Of a DNA stretch of 64,000 nt, positions 25,141 through 35,331 are shown piece by piece. The stretch lies in contig NC_089315.1 of assembly GCF_036669915.1 (NCBI RefSeq), positions 29,194,131 to 29,258,130 on the forward strand. Direction: 5' to 3'. A model generated the notes under the pieces. That model searched no databases, had not been told where the DNA came from, and worked only from the letters and a program-made list of their open reading frames with translations. Source of the DNA: Pocillopora verrucosa (taxonomy: Eukaryota; Cnidaria; Anthozoa; Scleractinia; Pocilloporidae). Positions within the stretch are counted from its first letter, which is position 1, and each line of letters opens with the position of its first letter. The translations under genes and the position numbers were made by a program.

Positions 25141-27826
25141 CTAGGAAACTTCTACACGGCTGTCCATTGGTGAATCGAAACCCAAATTTTACTCGAGCAC
25201 TGCTCCATGGAATTTACCTACAGAAATATTTCATGATTGAAGTGAGTATATTTGTCTCGAAATTATTGTAGTCGGTCATATTTTCGAAAGCAATATTGGC
25301 GCGCTTAGTCACCAAGTCAAAAATAAATTATGTTCTCGTTTTTACGTGTTCTATGAGCTACCTTGCTTCCGGTTTGGGACACGACCAATGGGATCTCTCA
25401 AAGCACAATGCTTTCTGTCACGCAAGGAGTAACCGGAAGTCTGCGGGTGAGAACATACTCGAGATTATCCCTTGTAAGGAATACATTTCGCTTTCGAATT
25501 TTCACTTCCTTTGGAAGTAGCGAATGAAAAAGCTTTTAATTTTTTTACTGACAGTTATATTCCCTTAAAACAAGAGAAAATAGGGGTATTTCTGATTTTG
25601 TTGAGATTATGATTATTGCGTGAGTCAAAGACACAGGGTAATACTGGGAAATACCAGCTGTCTCAAATTTCACATAATTTAATTTGGAGTTCACAAATTA
25701 GCGCGAGATAGTGGCGAAATCGTGAAGTTACGCGGGCTTTTAGGACTACGTAGGAACTGAAAAGAATGAAAATGTACGAAGCACCCAAACAGCTTTCCGG
25801 TGACGTTAATGTTTGAACAAACAAAATTCTTTTGTTTATGCTCTCGCGGGATGATTGCGCATATATCTATTATGGATAAACTTCCCAGCTCCCACTCAAG
25901 AGGTAACATATTCTTGTCACGAATGTTTCCTCGTCAGCATATTGATTCCATAAGAGGGAAAATGCTTCTCTCGGTACTAATCTTAGTGATCGGTGGGAGT
26001 ATGAAGTAATGTCTGCATGAGCGGCTTCTTGAGCCCTCCCGGTTCACTTTCCTCCTCTCCCTGTCTATGTTAGTCATGCATAGCCTAAGAAGGGAAATTA
26101 TTTTAATGGAACAGCTGAGTTATCGGGGTGAATTTTCTAGTAATATAAATTTCTGTTTGGTTCAAATATATTCTTCATGTGTTTACTCAGCGCCATTCCT
26201 TCTCTTTCCCCTTATCCTCGCATCTTGTATCACTATGTGTGTTTCCCTTCACTATTTCATCTGACATGTTTTTGGAGATGCAGTGTAGAGTTTTAAGTAA
26301 TTGACGGGTTTATAGATAAATGAAAAGTTTCCCGTTTAAACTCAAGGGATGATTATTTTGTACATAAGTCTTATAGGCGTTGAGCAGGTTTTTGATGATT
26401 GCGTGCCTGCGTGACCGGTTGACTTGTTTTTGTAGCCAAATATAGACTCAATTTAGAGCAATTGTGTGATTTCTTCCGCAATGGATTAATTTATCCATTG
26501 AATCTGAATATTTTGAAACATGATTGCAGTTAAGCTCTCCATCTTCTGATAATGACTTTATATTTATAATTGCTCGAGGAATTATGTAAACCACAGCTGA
26601 CCTTGCCGGCTCTGGACAAATATGTGTCTGTTTCAGCCCGATGACCTGTTACAAATCACATATCGCCATAGTAGTTTCAAAACAAGGAAAAAATGAATGA
26701 TATCAAACAAAACTTTTTAACCGTTTAATTTGACCTTGAAAAGTCGCTCTATATGCCTTTTTGCGCCAATTAGTGGCTGCTCCATGATGTCCCAACCTTG
26801 CACCAAGAGTAGATTTGTTCTCTCCCCAGATTCTCCCACACAAATATTAAACCCTGTGCGGTTCATATCAGATTTTCTCAGAAGAGAAGGACTGTCTAAC
26901 AAGACTGATGAGCGAGACCGAATCTCGGATTTTTTAATGGAACTCGGGTCGATTTTTTTATCACAGCAGTATACACTATATCATAATTGGTCAATCAGTT
27001 GTCTGTCTGGATTCTCACAAACCGCCATAAAAACTCCGGTTTCCACTCACGTAACACAAGTGAAATACATCGCTGTATTAGCAGCTCATAGTGAATAGTC
27101 GAAGATTGTATGTCTCCCTCAATTTTCACGGATTTCCCATCTTATTTCATTTTCATTGTGAAAATACCATAATTATCATACCTGGAGGATTATTAGCGAT
27201 GAAATACAGGATTAAGGTTTCATAAAATCACACTAAGTCAGAGATTACTTAACACGACTTTATTTGCTGCCACCCAATAAACAAAAAGCGCCAATAATTA
27301 ATATATGCAAGTTAGAACGATATTCTTTTTAAACAATTATAGAAACCAGTATTGAAAACGAAACAAATTGTGTTAAATATATTACGAACAATTCCAATAC
27401 TGGTCAAAAATTTTTCTTGCTGTATTTGAGGATGAAATGGTAAACCTGCTTAATAACAAGGGGCAAATCGTTTCAGTTGGATGCGTATGGTGACGAGAAA
27501 AAATTTTAATGACAATGATATGTAAATAATAGTTACTATCTCTCGCGAATTTACGAAATACCACCTAGGTCAAGATCGCAATATTCCAAATATATATCTT
27601 AACAATGCGTCACTCTCTTTTAAATTAGTAAGTCAGCTGTGATTCGTTTGTAAACTTAATTTTTAAATGAGTCCGATAGCTTTCCTCAAACACTTCGCTT
27701 AAATGCGTATGAATAAAGGGGCTTAATTTACAAGGAATTTTTTCCTGTTTGTGTTTAATTTCCATTTTGCCCCGATCGTCATGTTATTGTCAGAGAATTC
27801 ATTGCAAAAAAATTTATTCAATAAAC
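25141..27826. other. spacer between two minus-strand C2 genes
   Basis: About 2.7 kb upstream of the first C2 gene and downstream of the second. The left part should contain the promoter and 5' UTR of the gene starting at 25140; I cannot point to a core promoter. A C2B-like fragment is annotated separately at 26717-27020. Otherwise only short open frames without family resemblance are present, for example at 25296-25520 and 26067-26264 on the plus strand. Confidence 0.5.
26717..27020 (-). pseudogene. candidate relic (or unassigned exon) of a synaptotagmin C2B domain
   Basis: Read on the minus strand, one frame gives features of the last part of a C2B domain. IDPSSIKKSEIRSRSSVLLD is followed by a Lys-Ser-Asp loop, CVGESGE, GWDIMEQP and IERLFKV before a stop. 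The spacing matches the HWxxMxxxP...I-x-x-WHxL end of neighbouring C2 genes, although WH has become RL. An upstream overlapping frame reads KKSTRVPLKNPRFG, which is like the strand just before, so a frameshift may separate the two. No clean splice acceptor links it to the gene at 27827-28860, which already has its own stop and AATAAA. It could be a decayed C2B of that gene, or chance. Confidence 0.35.
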
Positions 27827-28860
27827 TTAGAAAGCAAGCGGGTTCACTCTTTTGATAATCTTCTCTAGTCTGTTAGCTCGTAGTTCTGACAAGGGCATGA
27901 TAACTTCCCCAATCACATAAACAGTGTCTTGCACATGATCAAAATCCAACACCACAAAGTGTACAGTGCACTCTCGTAATTTGTTGTGAACAAAACCAGG
28001 AACGATGAAAGTTTCGTTGAAAGCAGGATTCGAAGTACGTGAAATTCTGCGTGTCCACTGCCACGACAACATCTCGGGTAATATGCGCATTTTAACGCTG
28101 CAACTAGGCGGGCGTAAGAAACTTTCGTTTGGCGTAGAAATCCCAACAACTTGAATTACGGTAATGTGTAACTCACGACTGGCCGTGTCGTAAAAACACG
28201 AGAACTCAAGCCGACATTCCTCCTCCTCTGATGAAAATTTCTTTTTTAAGAATTCTTCTGGGTTAGGATTGAATAATCCATCAGATTTAAGGGTGGTGGG
28301 TAAACTCATTCGTTTTGATAGTTTTGGCTTGTCTGAGCCGGTCGACCCGTTTCTCTCAAGACTTCGCGGGCTCCCGTCTTCAACGTCCTCACTGTCCTCC
28401 GGGATGGTAGCAATTGCGCCAGCTTCGTAAGGCCTTGTTACGCGAATTCTTCGATGATCACCATCGTTTAGTTCGGTTATTTCCGGGTAAGATTCTGCGG
28501 AAGACTTTGCTAGCGTATATACATTTGGTTGGACTTGAACTGGTCGAGTTTGGGCGGCGAGGAATGCGCCATCGGGATTTGAGGCGGAATAGTAATCGAT
28601 CTTCGCACGTACATCCCGTGAAAGTGGACTATAAGTCCCCGATCGTTTTGTATAAACAAAATATCCAACACAGACTACGATGGCTCCCGCCAGAAAACCA
28701 AGAACTGACCCCAAAATAACGCCAAGAACGTTGGGATCCTGTCCGAAAAAAAAAATTATGAGTGGCAGTCAAATAAGAAATTCTTCAAAACTTGCCGCGA
28801 TTTAAAAGGACGCCAAAGTTTGAAAGTCTTTTAAACTATACCGTGTCTACGTACCGTCAT
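27827..28860 (-). CDS. synaptotagmin-like membrane protein with a single C2 domain
   Basis: Two minus-strand exons: 28860-28855 (just ATG ACG, followed by GTACGT) and 28738-27827, giving 305 aa. Starting at the two-codon exon gives MTDPNVLGVILGSVLGFLAG. The membrane helix is about residues 6-30, followed by YTKRSG. A polar linker rich in Ser, Asp and Glu follows. One C2 domain occupies about 172-290 (CRLEFSCFYD, LHITVIQVVG, WQWTRRISRTSNPAFNETF, VIGEVIMPLSEL). The protein ends about 15 residues later, with no C2B. Loop aspartates for Ca2+ are not evident. AATAAA on the minus strand lies only 9 nt past the stop (27813-27818), which implies a very short 3' UTR if used. The tiny first exon is my choice by phase and consensus and is less certain than exon 2. 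Confidence 0.75.
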
Positions 28861-30391
28861 TTGAACGTTCTTAAGTCATGCTTCCTTTTTCCGCAGTAAA
28901 AAACGTTGCTTTCTCGAGTCACAACCAAACGGGAACTTATTAATGCATAAACGTGTCGAAGGCTCTGCTTACTTGGACTTTTCGCGGGGTCGAGTAGTTC
29001 GATTACCGTTTGCAAATTAGTTGTGAATATAAATAAGGCTTATTAAAGGCATTTGTATCTGTCCATCATACACGTCTTTCAAAGTTCCGCATTCACTCGT
29101 GCGTAACATTTTGTTCCATTTGGCCGTGGGTTTGTTGTTATGCAAAATACTGCAAAGCCACTCAGCTCTCTTTGCGTCACACAAGTAACGATATTTACGC
29201 TGAAATGAATTAGATTACTCTTCGAATAATGAACCACTATTCGATCAATATTAAATTATGTATTTTGGACCGCCAATCTGTTTTTTCTTCCCTTCTTGCG
29301 TTCCAGATTCTACCACAATACATTAATGCAGAGCTCTAAAAGTCGATGTCATGTAAACATCTCCCTACCATTACTCACTTTTTGTTGATTTGATATCTTT
29401 CGGGTTGATTTTCATTGATTTTTGACGTCTTGCAGTGAATTCCTTGATTGATTTTATTTTCAACCTTTGAAAACAAAATTCCATCCAAAATGGCAATTAT
29501 CATTCCAAAGTATCTGCCGAAATAAGATTTTTGAACGCTTTCTCTCTAAGGCGAGAAATAGATAATAGAGGTTATGTCACTTCACAGGGTCGAGTGAATG
29601 GTACATTCTTTTAGGAAACAAAGATATTATGATTAAAAAAAGCAAATGTTTGAGCTACACTGTAGTAAACTGCTTGTTTGTTGAAAGGCCGAAAGTAGGA
29701 AAGCCTTGAGAATTTTTTTCGGTTTCGTTGTGGCGCAAATTAAGAGAACTGAAATAAATTTATCTAGGTGGTGTTAGGGGGGTAATTAATCGATCTCTTT
29801 TCGAATGAACCCAATGCATTTAAATTTTGTCAAAGCTAATTAACCATCTATTATGAGAACAGTTTGAAAGATTCCTATTTCCAAGTTTCCCGAAAGCGGA
29901 GGTTTTTATCTAGTGTAAACACTCTTCTGTTGGGCACGCAAGAAACACATAAATAAAGCACCTGTTTTTTCTTCAATGGAGGTAGGTCAGTCAAGACATA
30001 TTGGATTTATTTAGGTCGTTAAAAATAGTAAGACGTATATTGGCAGGAAATCTTAAATCAATAGTTCCCAGGAAATACAAGCTTCAAAGTGACGAAAATT
30101 TTGGTAGAAAAGTCGCCAAGATGACTAGAATTGGGGACGATTTTTCAGTTTTTTTTTTAAATTTGAAAAATGGAGGTTAAATCTTTCAAAGTGTTCATGC
30201 GAACCGAGATCTATCTAATTATATCTTTCCAATATAAGAAAAGTCACAATAATATCGATCTTTTTCCGGTACAAAAAATGTATTCCACTTTTTGATTAAA
30301 AGTGAGAGTTATCATGGGTTTTCTTTTCCTTTAGTCATATACAGAGTAGTTTCTCGATTAATTCCCATTCATTTTAAGAAGTCCCATTATC
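28861..30391. other. spacer between the second and third minus-strand C2 genes
   Basis: This must contain the promoter of the gene starting at 28860 and the 3' UTR of the gene ending at 30392. No AATAAA was recognised close behind that stop. I see no coding exon, RNA or repeat worth naming. Confidence 0.5.
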
Positions 30392-33300
30392 CTATGCGTT
30401 GTCGGTAGGCGCACGCAGCACATAAGTCCTTTTGAATTTATCACATGACTTAAGTTCCTCTAATGACACGTCCACCTGAGCAAAGGGTTTGTCGTCCTCT
30501 CCCAAACGCACAACCATAAATCTGAGGATAGCTTCTTCTAAATCCATTGCTTTTACTCCAGACATGACAAAATGGTCTCTCAAAACAAAGCTGTCCGTGA
30601 TGTTTACCGTCCTTGTACGCTGCCATGTTGAAAATTTTGGTAAAAGGCAAACTTTCACGTAAACATCGCATTCTGGCATTACATTTTCGTTTAGAGTAAC
30701 TTCAAGACCCAAAATAGAGACGTAAAGCAAAGAGGTGACAGAATTACCGTTCTTGTACAAAACAGACACTTTTAGATTTCCTACTAAAGCTTCTTTGTCG
30801 CTCGTAAGATGATTGGATCCTTGGTCGATATTTTGCTGCTGTTTGCGCTTTTCACCATCTCGTCGAAGTGCATTTAAAAGAGTAGACATTATTTGAGTGT
30901 CTTTACCCACTTTTAAAATTCGCTGATCAAAATTTTTTGAATGTTCTCTTTGGACAAGACCAACATCCTTTTTTTCTGAGGCATTAGTAGTTGAAATTCT
31001 ACCATCCACAGTCTGGTATTTCTTTGCATCTTTAACTTCTAAGTTGTCATGTAGAGTGTTACTTAGAACCACCTTTTTCTTCTGCCTCGAGTTTTTATCG
31101 GGAAAAAAACTATCTGTGTCAGATTCCACAGCGAAGCTTAGTGTCACGCTTGATGTATCCGCTACACTTTCATCGATCGGTGCAAAGCAACTTGCACCCC
31201 TATTTTCTTCCAAGTTTATTTGAAAATTGTTTGCTTCATCGCCACAACTGCGACCGCTATGGAACTTTCTTTTAGGTTGCTCAGCAAAGCTGCTCGCTCC
31301 TCTCAAGTTCATATCTCTCAAAGAGCAGAAATCACCAAAGATACTCGCCCCTCGAAGTTCATTCTCTCTGATATCCGTGTTCACAAATTCACTTTGTCTT
31401 GCAGTGGTTTCAATGATCGCTCTATCTTCTTCTTCACTTTGGACAGCACCCAAAATGCTGGCACCTCTTAGTTCTGTTTGCTCAGAGTGTAACGCCGCTT
31501 TAAAACCTTTTTCAGGTGTGCAGGGAAACTTTTCTACCGTTTTCTGGCAATGAACTCTACACGAAGGTCCATGAATACACATCGCACTTGACGCTCTAAG
31601 GAGATTTAAAGTACTCTGTCTTCCACCTTTCGCGAGACGCTCAGTTCTTGATGTAATAAGCTGACGATCGTCATTCAGAAACTCAGAACTATTTTCAGCA
31701 GTTATCGTATTTGTCTTATTTGATTGGCTGGAGGTCATCTGAAACTCACCATGCCCTTTGCAACTACCTGGACCCAAACACAGTGAGCCTGGTGCCCTTA
31801 CCGTTTGCAAGCAGCTTAGGCGACCTCCACGATGGACTGAGTTCTGAGCCAGAGGCAAATCATCTTCTGAAATTACCTGCAGTTTTGCCAACAGCTGTAA
31901 ACTTTCCTGAAGTGGTGCACGCATTTTTCTCCGGCTCGATTGACAGTCCCTCTCATGAGTTGCGCACCAAGGCCTTCCAATGTCCTCGTCAGGAGAGTCA
32001 ATAGCCGAAGGGCTAATCTTCCCTCCTTCATTGCGGAACTCTTCCACATCGTTTAGCCACTTTTCCAAATCCATGCGTCTCAGTGGACTTTTATTAATTT
32101 CTCTCATATTCTCTGACGTTAAAGATCCAGATATCTGCGCACCTGGAGTTTGAGGCTTTATCATATCACTGTGAGCTGTATATGCGTCACATTCGCTCCC
32201 ATGATTCTGAGTTTTATTTGAGCTTTGTGCAATATCACCCCAAGTGAGTTGTGTTTTGTTAACTTGAGGCTTCTCTGCACTGGTTCTCATTTTTTCAGCA
32301 TCTGCCCCATGTATGGAACAATTGCAGCCTTTAACACATAAAGTACTAGGAGCACTTTCTAACTGGAGCACACTTGCTCGTCCTCCACCATAAACTCCAT
32401 AGTCAAACTGAGGTGTCTTATGCCTGCCGGGTATCTCATTTATTTCTCCTTCGTGGAAACTTAAAGAATGATGTTCACTGATCGGATACTTTTCTAAGCT
32501 ATCGACTTCGTAACTATCCGGAGAATCAGTACCAATTCCGCTGGATGCAGCGGGATTTCTTTGTGCATGGTCGTCTCTGCTAAAACATTCCATCACGCAA
32601 TCCCTGTCTTGATACGAAGTCTTTTTGCAATCTTTTGTGTTGAAATGAATTGGACTTACACCTGTATCTCTGACTTCCGCCTTAGACATATTTACTACGC
32701 ATGTCTGCCCAAGTAATCCCCCGATGTTGCCAACTAATCCGCTGACTGGCTGGAACTGCGGTAAATCTTGATATTCTTTCCTTACAGCATCCACAACGTC
32801 GTTGTTTTCTTGCTGCAGCACAGAGGACGGTTCTTTTGCGATTTTCTCCGGTATGTTATGAAAACGAATCGTCCGTCGCCCATATTTTTGTTCAAATTTT
32901 CTTTTAAACTTATCCTCCGACATTTTTTTGCTTTTGCATGGGACGGTTCCGCTTGAAAAAAGTATACCGCCGAAAATGAGCATAAGTAACGCGCCAATGG
33001 CAGGGAGAAGGAACGCGCTGATATCAGCTGAGTTATCTTGAGGTATGGCGTCAGTTTCCTCAGAGGTCTGGTCAGAAAGGTCTGAAATAAAGTAGATATG
33101 TTACGTGAAAAAATTCAGAATCTATCGATGTCAGTAGGATAGTTTTTGTTTTCTATTTTATAAACCTCTGAACAAAATTTAGAATTATACACTGCAAAAT
33201 AAGTTTTATGGAAGTTCACTCTTTGTAGAGAGATTGGCTAAAATTTATTCCGCTCTTTTTATAAAAAAGCATATTCAGATTGAAATAATAAGTGCCGCCT

Positions 33301-34688
33301 TGAGATGAAGCAGGCTTTTAAAAATCATTGAATCCTGAATCATCTCAGTTCTGTCCATGAGACCCAAAATACGAAGAAGGTAACCAGTAAGGAATGCTGT
33401 GAAAATTTTCCCAAAGGATTTCTTATCTCTTAATTCACAACAGCTCATAAATATTGGTCACCCTCAAATTATCCGATTGACCGTTAATTACGAGGCTCCC
33501 CTACCTTGTAATTGTTCCAGGAAAAAAATTAATGTGGAATTATTGTAAAAGCTGTCATAATACTTTAAACTTCACGTCGGTAACTAGCGTTATGTGTTAC
33601 AATTTTTGGTTCAAAATTTGTCATTCTATCTGGAGTCGAAATGGAAGAAACCAGATTTATAACGATGACTTTCTTGCATCAGATTTATTCATCATTTCTT
33701 ATATATTCCGGTTTCGTTCTTTACCAACGAAAACAAAATCACAAATAGAAACAGAAAAACAGAGTTATAAATTAAGGTGACACTCCTCTTAAACAAATAA
33801 TGATTTTTGCCACCTGTCAGTCCACCCGTCGTGCCAGGTGGGAAAAGAAATTGTTTCCAATAACTTTCTTTTTTCTTTATCAGATTAGAAACGATCAGAA
33901 ATGAAGCTTCAATTCCAATGCAAAAACTAAATGATCTTTTTAGTTATATATCGCCTAATAGTTATTAGTTCATGGTATGCTCTCTTGATGTCCCATGCAA
34001 TGAACTACGTTCACGCCCTTTGGGAATGACTACTCTTCGGACTGGGCGTAACTAGCCAAAAAGACTCTTTCACGAACACAAGAAAAGTCATATTTTTGAA
34101 GTTCTGACGTCCAAAATACGATATATCGAACGTCTATAAACTCTTGTTTTTATTGGCATGTATGTCCCTTGCTCCTCTGTCTACACAGGCAGTGCTCTTT
34201 ATCAGTGTTAAGAGAAAACCGTCGGAGCGTGAGATTGAAATATTGCTAATGCCGGTTGTTATTAAAACGTCAGTACCTTGAGTTATCAAGAAAACCTATC
34301 GCTGTATCCTTGTTCCGTTTTATAGCATAGACTTGCAAAACTAAAGCTTAAGGATTTTAGTTGTTACCTGACGAAGTTTACTTTATACAAAATATCAAAT
34401 TTAACAGACAAAAATTGCTTGCAAACATGCACCTGTGACCTGCGAAATGTCCATGCTGTACATAAACACATAAGCCCAAACACCGCTCGTAACAATCAAT
34501 TTATCCAATTTCGGATCAGTGTTTAAGACAAAAGCATGTTTTGGTTTTACTTACTCAACGCATACTGTGTTCTTCCATTTGACGGTATTTCCATAATCTA
34601 AGGGAACAATCCCGTCGAAATTTCCATCAACACCTCCAGCATCTTCCACTTGAACTTCACCTCTGCTGGTCACGTGTTGACGTCGCAT
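30392..34688 (-). CDS. long single-C2 membrane protein with repeated CX5CX2H motifs
   Basis: The main exon (33081-30392) is certain. Proposed upstream exons are 34688-34555 and a 23-nt exon 34455-34433, which fit by phase and give 948 aa. The long donor (GTAAGT) is strong; the micro-exon donor (GTGCAT) is weak. The N terminus (about 72 residues) is acidic and has no obvious signal peptide. A membrane helix follows at about 73-94 (ISAFLLPAIGALLMLIFGG), then a Lys-rich stretch. A disordered linker of about 700 residues contains two internal repeat families. One is three copies of GGRxSxL...C-x5-C-x2-H (about 283, 469, 535). The other is four copies of an RGAS core (about 590-680). One degenerate C2 lies at about 816-940 (GNLKVSVLYKNG, YVKVCLLPKFSTWQRTRTV, LRFMVV). 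It is the longest and most diverged member of the cluster. The function of the linker is unknown. Confidence 0.75.
31180..31480 (-). repeat. four RGAS-core protein repeats
   Basis: Four short segments of the long single-C2 protein share an RGAS core, mostly preceded by Leu or Asn and followed by a hydrophobic residue: ELRGASILGA, ELRGASIFGD, NLRGASSFAE and ENRGASCFAP. Their spacing is irregular (about 14-41 residues), so they look like repeated linear motifs rather than a folded repeat. Confidence 0.7.
31541..32392 (-). repeat. three degenerate protein repeats GGRxSxLx(n)CX5CX2H
   Basis: Within the long single-C2 gene, three units at about 32306-32392, 31750-31832 and 31548-31634 encode a shared pattern. 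It is GGR-x-S-x-L, then Ala and Ser, then Cys-x5-Cys-x2-His. The sequences between them are unrelated. Conserved spacing of two Cys and one His suggests metal binding or a recognition knuckle. I recognise no named family. Confidence 0.7.
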
Positions 34689-35331
34689 ATGGCGTGAACT
34701 CAAGCGCAGTCATGACAACAGTGACGTCAAAACCCTAGATTCTACGAACATCGCTTTACTCCGCATGTAACGAACACCAGATCACAGGGACACCAGGTTA
34801 GACAAAATTATCAGATATTCCATTATCTCTTTGTATAAATGGCTAGCATTAATTTGATCCCAGGAATTTTAACCATACAAGCTAAACCTTTAAATGTTTT
34901 TTCCCAGAAAAAGCTGGTAAAAATCAAGCGCGTTACTGCGCAAGAAATGTTCCAAAAACTTTGTAAACTGATCTTAGGTTTAGAGCAATAGGGATCCATA
35001 GACTTAAGTATTTATTTAATCCTCCAGACTCCTGAATCACGAATATCCCAATGAATCTGTAAAGATGTAGTCAGTGCGTAGCGTAACGGAAGCCAAAAAT
35101 TGAAAATGAAAACTTATTATACTTCGACAAGCAATTTATTAAGATAGCTTTTTCAATGTCACTTTTCACATTTCCGTGGTATCCCGAAAATAACTAACAC
35201 ACTCAATAAACAAAATTTTCGCTGAATATCCGCGCTTAAGAGTAAAACTGCAGGACCCGTCGATCAGAACCGGTGGCCATGGTGACGTCACGACTTGTGG
35301 AAGGCTGGAAAGAAGTCTTTGTTTTATCGCC
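34689..35331. promoter_or_regulatory. candidate bidirectional promoter with two full CRE sites
   Basis: The start codons of the minus-strand gene (34688) and the plus-strand gene (35332) are divergent and 643 bp apart. A palindromic cAMP-response element TGACGTCA occurs at 34722-34729, 33 bp before the minus-strand start. Another occurs at 35283-35290, 41 bp before the plus-strand start. A half-like TGACGTCG (34678-34685) and an E-box CACGTG (34671-34676) fall inside the first minus-strand exon. CREB/ATF-family control of both genes is inference. Sites that close to ATG could lie in 5' UTR DNA. Confidence 0.5.

Noticed and set aside
26730-27098. 122-codon plus-strand open frame
   Set aside because: No family resemblance; the opposite strand gives the C2B-like reading, which is more informative.
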